Part shown: positions 38,340 through 49,157 of the stretch, piece after piece
How positions within the stretch are numbered: the first letter of the stretch is position 1
How the letters are laid out: the number at the start of each line of letters is the position of its first letter
From: Sphaeroforma sirkka
Lineage: Eukaryota > Opisthokonta > Ichthyosporea > Ichthyophonida
DNA length: 64,000 bases
Assembly: GCA_001586965.3 (NCBI GenBank)
Contig: LUCW03001860.1
Span: 92,001 to 156,000, forward strand
Direction of reading: 5' to 3'
Translations under genes and position numbers: made by a program
Notes under the pieces: generated by a model
Database searches by the model: none
Told to the model about the DNA's origin: nothing
The model's input: the letters and a program-made list of their open reading frames with translations, nothing else

Positions 38340-38760
38340 ATATACGAAGGCAAAGAGCTTGTGCACTGGGGAGCTGAGGACTTATAGAGGGTCACAGATG
38401 CTCCGTGTATATACTGAAATGCACGAAAAGGCACGGTACAAATACTTGAATGATACGGCAATGACAGTTGGTGCTCTGCTGTGTGGCGAGATCATGAGTA
38501 CTTCAAGGTCATTCGTAATGTTGTCTATTTATTTATTTTGGATTCAGCCGGAACAGGAACTATCTAAATCGGTTCCGTCGTGTAGACTTGCCCAACATAC
38601 AGTTTCTGATTTTTATCGCAAACCCTGGCCATGTTCATTGGTCCCTTGTGGTGTTGGATATGAACAAGTAACTGGTAGATCCTTTCGTGCCAGTGTACTT
38701 TTGGGATAGTATGCACGGTTCAACGACACCATACTATTACAAAAAAAAATATTGAGTCAA
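38340..38760 (+). pseudogene. C48 (Ulp1/SENP-like) cysteine peptidase relic
   Basis: One frame gives YKYLNDTAMTVGALLCGEIM, resembling the WLND-x-x-I-(N/D) start of Ulp1-type domains. Further on, another frame gives FIANPGHVHWSLVVLDMNK and then PVYFWDSMHGS, matching the HW-x-L-x-V-(I/L)-D histidine block and the Y-D-S aspartate block. Together these point to a C48 deSUMOylase-like fold. The sequence is broken and the catalytic Cys region is not visible before the GypA1 LTR at 38830. It could be a dead host gene or cargo of a DNA transposon. Confidence 0.6.
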
Positions 38761-38829
38761 CCCTTAACTTTAAGCGGTCTGGCGAGAATTCACTCACATT
38801 AGCCCCTCCAATCCATCCTGAGGTATCAA

Positions 38830-39429
38830 TGTAGAAATACGGCCTCCGGTCAGTCTAAAATATCAAGATCAATTGAGATAATACATTGGTTTTTTATTTG
38901 TATTTTAAATAATTTAGTACAAGCTCTTTTTCCAATATTTCCAAAGTGTTCTAAATTCACTTTGATGGCTCCAATAGCCTGAGTATTTGGTATGACTCAT
39001 CTACTTGGACCTATTTGAGACATTAGTAGATGTAGGATATTATAAACTAAATTTATAATCTCCGAACTACTACTTATAGGGATTTTGGTCCTCCGCCAAT
39101 CTCCAAAATCCAATAAGTCTTTTTTTCTTTTTTTTTAACTTTTCTTCAGATGGAACTTTATTTATATCAGCTAATGTATTAACGTGACTTACGTTATTAT
39201 GTTTATTTACAAATTAGGCAAGTGGTCATGAACACTTAGTACTTCTAGTGAAAATTATTCAATAAAGAACAGCTAGAGGTACGCCCTGTGTGATCGAGGA
39301 TATTTAGGCTCTTAACAAGAGGCAGTCCCGATCATTCTTACACAAGCTACCACTGCTAAATCCTAACTGACTAAATTGTATTTTAGTTTAATATAGTTTG
39401 AAACCTAGTAATTTCCATCGAAGTTTACA
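38830..39429 (+). repeat. GypA1 LTR
   Basis: The 600-bp LTR runs TGTAGAAATACGGCCTCCGG...GAAGTTTACA. It differs from the LTR at 58926-59519 only at a few positions, mostly homopolymer lengths. Confidence 0.9.
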
Positions 39430-39508
39430 TATTTTTCAGTTATTTAGTAGTTACAGTAGTGTACTGCTTCTAGACTGTCTGACATCGATTTACTATCCAG
39501 CAAATACT

Positions 39509-41330
39509 ATGGCTAAGGGTACTTCTAAAGGCAAGGGAGCCGCTAGCTCTAAGCCTGCTAAGCCTGCCGAGGTTCCTGAGGTCCCTGTGGAAACACCTAG
39601 CCTGTCTGGAGTTGAGCCTGCCGAGGAAACTGTTGGGGAAGCCAATTCTGAGGTTGGTACAGAGGATTATTCTGAGGATGACTCGTCGGATCCTAAAGCC
39701 TTGGAAGAAGAGGTATCTACTACCGCGGAAAGGCTCGCCAGCGTCCGTGTATCACCTAGGAGTGAAGCTCAGGACCCCAGCTTGCCCCCCCTGACCACGT
39801 GCCGTCAAATATTGGGGATAAACGTCGAAAGGCTGGAAAATTCGTGGATACGAATGTCGGGGGGCATTATAACTCCACATCTAAAGGACACTCCAGCACA
39901 AATCCAGAGTGAAAAGGAAGTATTGGACCTGTCCGAAAATCGAAAATTTCGGTTTCGCCATCGATGGAGAAGCCATTCCATTCAGCTCAAATCTTGGGGC
40001 CGAAGCTGAGGACGCCATAACTCGACAACGAGTGGTTGGATCCTCTCAATCTCGACGCCAATTGAACCGCACTGAAGCGCTCTTGAAGGAGCTAGCTAGC
40101 GGCAGCAGCAGTTGTGGACCCCTCTATCGTGTCCCACTTGGCTGATATTCTTCCTATACGAAGAAGAAGAAAAAAAAATTCGGGCCCAGTTTCGAACCCG
40201 AGACCTACTGGTTTACCAGCCAGTATGTTTACTACTAAGCCAGTTACCACTGGCGAGAGAAAAAATATTTCAAAATTTAATCTCTATAGCTCTGATGCTA
40301 CCATCGACCATCCTCTTGACAAACCTAACCCTGTCAGAGGATATGATCGTATGGAACTCGATGAGGCTTACCATCCTCGTAATATCGACCCTCATTTGCC
40401 AACTAACCCTGGTAATCACGATTTTGGCAATCGCTACACCAGTACCTCGTTAGAGAGTTCCCGCTCTAATCCTGAGGATGAGGAAGTGAGAACCAGACAT
40501 ACTCGTCTCAGGCTATTACGCTCTGGTATGCAAGTCCTTGAGGACCGTCTATTGAATGACTCTGACCTTGACGATAGGAAAGCGGATAACATTTCGCTAT
40601 CTAATCGATAACAAGAGAAAGGAAATAGACACCATCTTGGTACTAGCAGCCCATAGCACTGAGCATGAGCCTCGTGAACACTTAGAACCAAGCTTTATAA
40701 AGCAGCTAGGTAACGCGCAGGCTGAGGTCGATTTCTCTACTAATGAGAGTACAGTGGAGACACTGAAGGCCTACGATCAACTTAAGGAGTCTGCCAGCCT
40801 TAAGGATAAGCAGATGATGAATGCCTTTATTCATTTCTGTGAGCCAGGTGAATGGCGAACTATCTTGAAGGCTCATGAGCCCAACTGGAAAGCCCTACCC
40901 TGGCACCAGTTGCGTGATAATATACTTAACACCTTTTTTTGAAGATGCACGTGACCGTGAACTTCTAGAGTCTCGCAAGTTCTTTGCGAACGATACCACT
41001 ATTCGAGGTGTGCTCTAGCTCATATGACACATATGAATACTCGGATGGGTGGTCGTACCTATACTGGCGAATATTTATTAATTTGTCAGATGATGGAGAC
41101 TCTGGGAGCTAACCTCTTTAAGAAAGTCAATGATGACATCATCGCCTATGGTGATTTGCGATCTATGCCTTGGTCTGTCTTTGAGAAGATAGTTCACAAG
41201 CATACCAATCCCTCTACTAGAGTACTTAGTACCACGAGCTACACCCAGCCCACTAAGCGTAACGCAGTAGAGAGACTAATACTGCGCGTAGTACTAAGAA
41301 ACCTCGCACTACTACTGGAGGGGTACTGGC
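39509..41330 (+). pseudogene. GypA1 gag
   Basis: Begins at ATG in ACTATGGCTAAGGG with MAKGTSKGKGAASSKPAKPA, a basic Lys/Ala/Pro head. An acidic segment follows (SEVGTEDYSEDDSSDPKALE). The conserved body has GYDRMELDEAYHPRNIDPHL, GNHDFGNRYTSTSLES and MMNAFIHFCEPGEWRTILKA, and the C-terminal part has MTHMNTRMGGRTYTGEYLLI. Structural protein of the particle. The antisense tRNA-like module lies within it at about 40185-40255. Part of a broken element. Confidence 0.85.
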
Positions 41331-41369
41331 TCTACTTCTACCGAACCGAAGGTGAAAAGAAGGTGAGAG

Positions 41370-41565
41370 CGCCTTGCAAGAAGTGTGGTTACAACCTCAC
41401 AAACGTAATGGCAAGTGGAATGGTAGACACGACCCTGTTAAGTGTGCACCAGGCAAGCCAGATTTTGGACACTATATGAAAGAATGTGCTACTTGCAAGG
41501 GTACTAACGGTTGGCACAAAGAGGATTGCAAGGACTTACCGGACGTCCAAGTTAAGCACTGACAG
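41370..41565 (+). pseudogene. GypA1 cysteine-rich nucleocapsid segment
   Basis: Blocks C-x2-CGYN, then GRHDPVKCAPGKPDFGHYMK, ECATCKGTNGWHKEDCKDLP. Two C-x2-C pairs with paired His and Cys form an unusual long zinc-binding arrangement. GypB has the same arrangement (KKCADEKCGYDMYQ, then CDKCEKTNGYHAKTC). Expected role is RNA binding. Confidence 0.75.
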
Positions 41566-41599
41566 TACCATATGTGTGCACTAGAGCAAGATTATGAGA

Positions 41600-42000
41600 A
41601 AATGTTCAATAAAATCCATACCAAAGGAGATGAACGTATCTTTCAAGCAGTTTTCGTAAATGAAGAAAAAGTTATGGCACTATTTGATCCAGGGGCTGAA
41701 GTCTCTGCTATCTCACGCCGAGTAGCCTACGCTACAGATATGGCTGTCCATAACGAAACAACTGATTTAATCTTGGGAAATGGCAAAGTTACTACTTGCG
41801 AACAAGCCATTGACTATGCACACATAATGCTGTCAGATAGAAGAGAAGTGAAGACTCACCTAATCGTTACTGACATGTCTCAGAAATACGATTTAATTAT
41901 AGGTATGACTGATCTTCTCAGTTTAGGTATAACACTCACTGGTCTGCCTAATGGGCTAGACCCGAATAAAGATCAGTCAGATGATAATATGTTAAAGATA
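41600..42000 (+). pseudogene. GypA1 retropepsin-like protease
   Basis: Contains VNEEKVMALFDPGAEVSAIS at the place of the retropepsin active site, then TTDLILGNGKVTTCEQAIDY, HLIVTDMSQKYDLIIGMTDL and LLSLGITLTGLPNG. The strand pattern and I-x-G-x-x-x-L end match retropepsins. GypB has the same type (KVLALIDPGSEISCIS). Confidence 0.8.
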
Positions 42001-42179
42001 CCTAAACCTCCGGAAGGTGAAGCAAAGGATATGATTCCGCACTTCACCGATATAATTATGGGCCTAATTATACAAAACAGGAAGATTGCAATAACTGACT
42101 GGTGTATGTTTAAGTTCTCTAATGGGTACGTTAGACTTGACTTAACAAACGTCGACTTCTCTAAGTTAAAGTGTCCTTC

Positions 42180-42346
42180 ACATAACTACGTGAGTTGGAG
42201 ACACAAAGACGTTGTCAAAACCCAAATCGAAGATTGGTTAAAACAGGGTCTAATTGAAATCAATTATGATGCAACCCCAGTTAACTTAGCTCTCTTAGCG
42301 GTCGATCAATATAAATCTGATGGAACGTTTAGTAAAACAAGAGTAG
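42180..42346 (+). pseudogene. GypA1 reverse transcriptase start
   Basis: SWRHKDVVKTQIEDWLKQGL, IEINYDATPVNLALLAVDQY and KSDGTFSKTRVV are the fingers of RT. The domain is cut by the GypC LTR at 42347. Confidence 0.85.
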
Positions 42347-42594
42347 TGTAGTAAGTATACGCGAGATAACTGTATCTCAACGTTCTCCCTCCTCAGGGAG
42401 GGGGACGTTGTTCATTTATTAGTAATTATAAACAGTAATCCTAAAATGACTGACTCTTAAATGAGTCATTAGTCATGTGCTGTAAAACCAGCAAAACCCT
42501 AAAACCCAGTTTATCAGATTATTCTGATAAACTGTAAAACTTGTAATAAACCTAAACTAATCAAATAAATCTAAGTACTTGTATTCTGACCACA
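42347..42594 (-). repeat. GypC 3' LTR (minus)
   Basis: Reverse complement of the GypC LTR, with TGTAGTAAG on the left and GACCACA on the right in plus-strand coordinates. The polypurine tract is directly adjacent. Confidence 0.95.
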
Positions 42595-42659
42595 ACCCCC
42601 CCAAACTGAAGCACTGAACAAAGCAGTGTGCCAGTTTCAGAGATGATAAGAATAACATA

Positions 42660-43175
42660 GTACCGTATGTGCTGGCATTATCCTCGAGAGCTAGAGCATT
42701 GTGCTGGCATTTATCCTCGAGAGCTAGAGCATTGTGCTGGCATTTATCCTCAGAGAGCTAGAGCATTGTGCTGGGATTTTACCTCAGAGAGCTAGAGGAC
42801 CCGATGTATACGTCTCGAGCGACCCGTCGTGTTTGAATTCTTGAAGCTACTGTTCATCTGTATCAGCATATAGGAGTTTGGCAAGTACAATATAGGACTA
42901 TACTTGTGTCGGAGACAAACTGCCAGTGGCAGAAACCGTGCAAACCATTAACCCGCTTTTTCAAAACAATGCCCAAGGAGTTGTTTGATTGATTTCGCTG
43001 TGTTATACTCCGAAGCAAGAGTGGCTCATTTAACCTCGCGAGCTTGAGCCGCTGACGATTTTTCCTCGCGAGCTCGAGTGTTAACCGTTTATTCTCGCGA
43101 GCTCGAGTGGCTGGTTTATACTCGGGAGCTAGAGTTGCTGGTTTATGCTCCAGAGCTTGAGCTCGATATCCGAGA
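42660..43175 (-). repeat. GypC 3' UTR minisatellites (minus copy)
   Basis: Counterparts of the arrays at 31368-31960: four units of the GCTAGAGCATTGTGCTGGCA type (42660-42800) and about five of the CTCGCGAGCTCGAG type (43020-43165). The first-type array has kept its size while the second is shorter than in the plus-strand copy. Confidence 0.85.
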
Positions 43176-43202
43176 ACAAAGTTATATTGAAGATAAAGTA
43201 TT

Positions 43203-43430
43203 AGAACTGTGCACATTGGCGCTTACGTGTCCGTGTCTGCGAAGCTTTGTAGTAGGCCGCGATATCCTTGGCATCATCAAAAGCTTCTGCTGTTTCCCAC
43301 GTTGGTTCGCCTTCTCGCCATCTCACCAGGTATTCTAATTTCCCCGTCTCATCATTCGTACGATGTGTGATAATATGGCGAAACTCAACCCCTCCTTCGG
43401 TCCATAAGTCTTCGTTAATTGGTGGGTCTG
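43203..43430 (-). pseudogene. GypC chromodomain (minus copy)
   Basis: Same domain as 31100-31327: EFRHIITHRTNDETGKLEYL and VRWREGEPTWETAEAFDDAK. It lies at the C-terminus of integrase, the chromovirus arrangement. Confidence 0.9.
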
Positions 43431-43749
43431 TGCGTCTATGCACTAAACGGAGGAGTTCCACCCGTACCGGTTTGTTCTTGAATTCTGGTGGGGCGGAACC
43501 ATCCTTGTTCGCTAACTCGTAGCGTTGGCCGTGTCTAGCTTTGACTACATATGGTCCAAACAATGGCCGCATAGCCTTCGTTGTTCGGCCTTCTGATCGT
43601 ACCATGACCACATCTCCTTCGTCGAAATGTACCAAGTCGTGAGCATGCAGGCGGTCAAATGTCGTCGTAAGCTTGCCTGTATACTTCTTGGTAATGTGGT
43701 GGAGGGTCGGCAATATAGTGTCCTGTAACTGGTCTAATCGTTGTGCCCA

Positions 43750-44430
43750 GGTGTCATTCGTCATCGGCTGGGAATCCGGTAACTCGTCTGTGAAATCGGC
43801 GAACGGAATCATGGCGGCGGCCAAAGTACACGCTAAACGGTGCACTCCTATGGCGACGGGATATCCGAAGGTTCTGGTATAGCATCGTAAACGGAAGGCG
43901 TTCGTCCCATCGAAGGGAAACTGCCTCACAGCATTGTCGAATAGAACGTGTAATCTCCTTGTGACGTCGTTCTGCCGCGCCCAGCACTTGGGGTCGATAT
44001 GGTGGAGACACCTTATGTAGCATCCCCACTTCCTGGACCAGAAGCTCCACTATCTTGTTGGTGAACTCCTGCCCCATGTCTGTTTGGATTTTACGGGGGA
44101 AGCCATGTTCGCCAAAAAAATCTCTATGAGTGTCTGTGTCGTGGTTTCCTTTGTCTTGTCCGGTGTGGCTCGAAGGATAGAATAGCCTGTGGCGATGGCT
44201 AAGACGTGAAGAATATAATTGTTCTTGCGTCTGGACTCCAGTGGCATCGGGATGTAGTCCACTTGAATATGGTCCCACGGGTAGCGTGCATCGATGCTAA
44301 TCATCGGGTGGAAACCTTTACGAAGTGTGTCATGTGCCACATTGCCGCTTAACCTCCGTGGCTAACTCAAGTGCCCCTGGCCAAACGTAACCGTTCTGAC
44401 GAAGTTGTTGGACTGTGTCCGCCGCCCCAT
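43750..44430 (-). pseudogene. GypC integrase
   Basis: Zinc-binding HHCC start (QAQHEQGHHGAADTVQQLRQ and KRQCGT), then the DDE core: PWDHIQVDYIPMPLESRRKN (first Asp), QTDMGQEFTNKIVELLVQEV (second Asp), and QVLGAAERRHKEITRSIRQC (Glu). Inserts cDNA into the genome. Part of a broken element. Confidence 0.9.
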
Positions 44431-44637
44431 GATGTCCTTGTTCGTGTTGCGCTTGCGTGAGTTGCGTACGACGCTGTTTCTCCGTCGGACTCGCTTGTGC
44501 AAACGCCGGTTGACCCTCTGCATCTGCCAGTGCCACTGAGATTTCTCGCGCGGTGTCTAAGCACATCACATATTTTGTATGCTTTGGTTCTGCATAACCA
44601 AGTCGCTGTGAAAACAGCGGGTTCAGTTTGAATCCAT

Positions 44638-45043
44638 TGGGAGGACCCACCCGTGCTACTACGGTATGACCCCATGGTGTCTTCCCACATGCGTACTTAG
44701 CGTACTTGAGGAACGTGTGTGGTGTCCGTGGTACCAGCACCGGTTCTGTCTGCAATAACTGCTTGAACAGGTCGAACCATGGTGCTCTTGGTACCCATGG
44801 TAGACATACTGTGGCCCGTGCGCCGTCGGCTCGTATTTTGCGTAACATCCTGTGTATATGTTCCCAAGGCGGGTTCATCCATCCATCGACTATCGACCAG
44901 TCGTGGGCAAACGCTCCTTCCCCATCATCCTTCGTCCAGAACCGAGGAAGCTGAGCATTGGTTGGGTCCGCCAGTACATCTATGTCATTCGGTCCAAAGT
45001 GTTGTTGCGCTTGTTCAAAGTAACTAAGGAATAACTGCCAGCC
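44638..45043 (-). pseudogene. GypC Dam-like domain between RNase H and integrase
   Basis: Around residues 200-335 of the pol segment: DGWQLFLSYFEQAQQHFGPN, DIDVLADPTNAQLPRFWTKD, then DGWMNPPWEHIHRMLRKIRA, RATVCLPWVPRAPWFDLFKQ and TPWGHTVVARVGPP. NPPW has the form of motif IV of N6-adenine methyltransferases, and the whole block resembles the Dam-like domain of DIRS retrotransposons. Catalytic ability is not claimed. It is in one frame with RNase H upstream and the integrase zinc region downstream. Confidence 0.7.
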
Positions 45044-45520
45044 GTCTGTATACATTATTTCGAGTTCGTCCTGCTCCGCTGTCCCCTCGTGTACTCTACT
45101 TAACATGTCCGGGAGCACATTTGTCTCTCCTGGTATATGCGATATGGTAAAGTTGAATGGCGCGATGATATGATGCCATCTCTGAAGCATCGGATTAAGC
45201 TTGAGCTGTGTGTTCATATACACAAGGGCCTTGTGGTCCGTGAAGACCGCAAACCGTTGCCCATCCAAATATTCCCTGAAATGTGTCAGTCCATATACCA
45301 ATGCCAGTAACTCCTTCATAGGTGTGGCGTAGTTCTGTTGCGCATGGTTCAGAGTCTTACTAAAGAACATTAAGTAATGTTTCTTACCGTCGACCCATTG
45401 GAATAGCGCTCCCCCTAAACCGTAATCGCTAGCGTCGGTTCCCAAGTTCAAAGGAATGCCGTCGACCGGAAAGTGTAACGCCACAGCATTCACCACTGCG
45501 TCCTTCATTGCCTGCCACGC
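45044..45520 (-). pseudogene. GypC RNase H
   Basis: Contains NLGTDASDYGLGGALFQWVD, MFFSKTLNHAQQNYATPMKE, LLALVYGLTHFREYLDGQRF, AVFTDHKALVYMNTQ and FTISHIPGETNVLPDMLSRV, the standard gypsy RNase H motif series. Confidence 0.92.
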
Positions 45521-46452
45521 CTGTGCATGTCTCTCCTTCCAACGATCACCTATCAACTCCTTCTTGACGTTGCCTTCCGCATCAAATGTCGGTACCGCAA
45601 GGAGAGGAAGATTAACAGTCGTTGGTGTCGTTCGTTTTCGCAATCACCAAATCCGTCAACCACTTCTTCACTTGTTCATCCACATAGGGGAGCCATCGAT
45701 CGGATACGAAGTTACGCGTCGATCTCCGCATCTGCAACGCTTGTTCATGGGTTACTGGGATGGTTACCTCACTCCCTTCCAGACGACAGCGCGCGTTGTC
45801 GGCAATTTTCGCATTGGCTTCCAAATCCTGTGCCAACCGTTGGCGTACATCGACGGGTTCCGTCGTGTTAGGTGCTTGTCGGCGGTATGTCGGCGTGGTA
45901 TGGTTTCGAGCTCTTCTAGTTCTGTGGGGTCTATTGTGGTGCAAGTGGCGATTGGATAGCCGCCTCTCCAAGGAGGGCCCAACGCCTTTCATCATACCAT
46001 TTGCACCCACTATACCTTTACGTTGTTTGAGTTGTGTTCCGATTCGTACGTCTAATGAACCGTCGACGGTTCTTGGTATTCTTTACCTGACCCGACCCGT
46101 CTCACCGCTTGCGACGCCCCTGAAATGATACACCTTGGGATGTGTCACCACCTGCTTGTGGCGCCTGTACCTGGCACCGCACAAGTCGTTGGTACTAAAT
46201 AGGTTGGGGCCGTTGAGGAGATAAACACACCTGCGTCGGCTCTCGAGGAGGAGCAGAGAGCCCCTCGAGTGTGGAGAGCAGGGCAGTAGCCCCCTGGTCT
46301 CACACGCCCACTCTCTCTCTCTCCCTCCTTTGTCGTGGAGGGTCTCCCCTGGTGGAGCCCCTGTCTCTACCATATCCCTTTATAATCATCCCTTAGGGAT
46401 GACCCTTTTCCAATTCTGCGTTTGTCGTCTACTCGTCTGTAGGTTGGGGCGG

Positions 46453-47308
46453 CTATTGGTGTGGTCGCGACTTCCATTGGTCCTGTCTATTCTTCACCGC
46501 CTCCTTACCTTGAGGATTCTGTCTGGCTAATACTTGTTCATTTGCGAACTCTTGAAAAGTTGGTGTGTTCTCACTGGCAGACAGAGTATCATCCTCCTCG
46601 GTTGAACTGTCCTCTGACCCTGGTGATTTGTACCCGAGTCCATAAAACGGACGCTCACAGCCTTGAATTCGGAAGGTAGGGTTGTCTTCGTCCTCTGGTA
46701 CTGCCTGTACCCGTTCGTGTGCGTCAGAAGAACTCTCCTTAGCGGCCGGCCCTATTGTAGTTCGTCCGGCGTTTATGCGCTGTAACCTCTGTTCGTATTT
46801 TTCAAAGAGAGACTGCTGTTGTGTCATCAGCTCCGTGAGTTTCTGAGCTGACGATTGTTCCCGTGCCGTTTCCTTGTTGTTGGTACGGTTCCGGTGACGC
46901 TTCCGCTTGTTAGGTGGGAGGCGTGGTGGGTCATTACTGGGAAATAAGGCCCCTGGAGTATCCAGAGACGAACGAGGGGACAGCCCTTCACTGGCTACCT
47001 GTTCACCAATAAAAGTCTGACTGCTGTCCGCACGCAGGTCGGGTACTTCCTTGGTCTCACCCTCGAATATGACATCCTCGTCAGATTGTGCAGGTCCATT
47101 TTTGTTTGCTGTTCTTGTCGTCCGCGGAAATAATGTGTGGAGCCCCAAGATGTGTCTGTTGTTGCCCCTCCAGAGCCTGACCTGAGTGCGGAGCGGAGCG
47201 TTCCGTATGGGACTGACGACGTTTAGTTCCACGTCGGTCGATATCATCTTCCTTGCGGCGCTCAGGATTCAAGAGTTGCTGTCTACGACTTTGGCGGGGG
47301 TAGGACAT
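46453..47308 (-). pseudogene. GypC gag (minus copy)
   Basis: Start codon at 47308 (CCAACCATGTCC in sense). Blocks MSYPRQSRRQQLLNPERRKE, PPRLPPNKRKRHRNRTNNKE, KLTELMTQQQSLFEKYEQRL and SSTEEDDTLSASENTPTFQE. It is longer in the C-terminal direction than the plus-strand copy. Confidence 0.82.
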
Positions 47309-48909
47309 GGTTGGTGAGTTGTTTGTCAATGGAGAACTAGAAATGTGTGCGAATGAACTGATAGAGTACTGAATATAAATATCCATTTTCTATTAAATTT
47401 CATCCTTCAAACACATAACGTCTCGACATCGATCTCCGAGGAACTCGTGGGTTCCCTCGTGACTGTTTCATTTCCTACACTAACATCAGTAGTGTGGATA
47501 GTCTATCTACTCTAACACTACCAGCTGTCTTACTCTTCATCCCACAATAACATATGGTTGAGTGCCTCATTAGTCGGAGCCACTTCTTGTTCTACTCCTC
47601 GCCAGCTCTTGCTCCGGCCTAATGACGGCCTATTCGCAGGACCCTGTTGGGAACTTCCCTCATCGCTCCTCTTTTACTCTTCTTACCCGTGATGTCCTTG
47701 TCATGTGCTGTTGCGGTTGTTGGAATATGCTTCGATCTAAGAACGATTGTTCATTATTGCACTCCTAAACTAAGCTGCCGTCAACCACACCTCTGTGCAT
47801 ACTGTTGATCCTCTCCGTTGACCTGATTTATCTGGAAGTTCTAGTGATTTGAGTGTGTTCGCATATCATTTTCACAATTTAACCTTGTATTTACTTGCAT
47901 CGTTCGTGTTATGTGCGCCCCCACCCTTATATGCTCCTAATAACTCACAGGTGCTTACTTGTGTCTCTGTATGCTTCCTAATATCCCTTCTGTCGATCTA
48001 ATTTATCTAATTCACCCTATATGCAATTCTGATCGTAGTTGGCTTCACCTAGATAGTTATTTCTTCTTTACTTTGTCGGTATTTATCGTAGCCAGATCTT
48101 AAGTAAACTTTTCTAGATAAACACACCGGTCTATTCGTTTATAAGTCATAATCCCAATAAATAACCCTTTTAGAATCCTGACTCCTACTTAGTTGTGTAT
48201 AGATGCCATTAGATGCACATGTCTTGCCATTCCATTTCCTATTACTTAAGTCATTGATCTGCTCACGTTCTGAGGACCCGCTATGTAGTCTTTTGACGTG
48301 TTGTCTAATATCTATTTATCGTTGTGTCTTTTACCTTTCCCATTCTTAAAACTTTTGTAAAATAATCTAGTATGCCGCTGATTCTTTGCGTCATCGTACT
48401 AACCGAGTCGGTACTAACCATGTACATCTCCCATCTCTACTACACTACTGTGGATCCTAAAGAACTTTCTTCTAACAACTTCTTAAATACAATTTAAGCT
48501 CATTAGCTTGCAATTCAATTTGTACTTGTCTCACACTGAAAACAACCTTCCTACCTGTGCTCACACATGACTACTTATCTGTGGATTCTGACTGATTGTC
48601 TGATTTCGTCATTTGATCGTCGTGAGACCTTCCTTGTTGACCCTGGCTAATGTTCTGCTTGATTGAAATGTTCGCTCTTCGGTTTCACTCGTATTAGTAG
48701 ATTCTTTCTTCATCCTCGTCGTCCACATGTCGTTAATCCAACGACCGGATAATCGAAATCGTTCATTTTGATGCGCCATTCTCTGTTCGCATTGTCTTTC
48801 AATTGTTATACTTATAACAAAAAATATGTGCCAGCTACTGACTAATTCATATCCTGTAGCTTTCTCTGTAATTACTAATAAACTAACAACTTCTATGGTA
48901 AGTTAAAAA
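47309..48909 (-). other. GypC leader (minus copy)
   Basis: Non-coding leader matching 28070-29323 but with extra sequence around 47.98-48.35 kb that the plus-strand copies lack. So there are at least two leader variants. Confidence 0.75.
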
Positions 48910-49157
48910 TGTAGTAAGTATACGCGAGATAACTGTATCTCAACGTTCTCCCTCCTCAGGGAGGGGGACATTGTTCATTTATTAGTAATTATAAACAATA
49001 ATCCTAAAACGACTGACTCTTAAATGAGTCATTAGTCATGTGCTGTAAAACCAGCAAAACCCTAAAACCTAGTTTATCAGATTATTCTGATAAACTGTAA
49101 AACTTGTAATAAACCTAAAATAATCAAATAAATCTAAGTACTTGTATTCTGACCACA
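48910..49157 (-). repeat. GypC 5' LTR (minus)
   Basis: Reverse complement of the GypC LTR. About five substitutions separate it from 42347-42594. Confidence 0.95.

Larger units (their letters stand above)
38830..42346 (+). mobile_element. GypA1 partial element
   Basis: LTR (38830-39429), leader, gag, cysteine-rich region, protease and the first part of reverse transcriptase. It is cut at 42346 by the minus-strand GypC element. The sequence is very similar to the copy at 58926-62440 along its whole length, which suggests recent spread. It is incomplete and has a handful of breaks. Confidence 0.92.
42347..49157 (-). mobile_element. GypC element, chromodomain Ty3/gypsy
   Basis: Minus-strand element between two 248-bp LTRs (48910-49157 as 5' LTR, 42347-42594 as 3' LTR). 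Parts: leader, gag, part of pol with RNase H, Dam-like domain, integrase and chromodomain, and 3' UTR repeats. The LTRs differ at about five positions (about 2 percent), so insertion is fairly recent. Parts of pol are missing and it is not whole, with about three to five breaks. The flanks differ: GTAG before 42347 and ACCT after 49157, with GypA1 on one side and CopD on the other. Confidence 0.93.

Noticed and set aside
38340-38760. Polinton/adenovirus-type protease
   Set aside because: The YLND start and HW-x-L...FWDS spacing fit C48/Ulp1 better, and no polymerase or capsid gene is nearby.
45456-46128. Plus-strand frames of 110-170 residues opposite GypC pol and gag
   Set aside because: They are antisense to recognised GypC coding sequence and have no motif.
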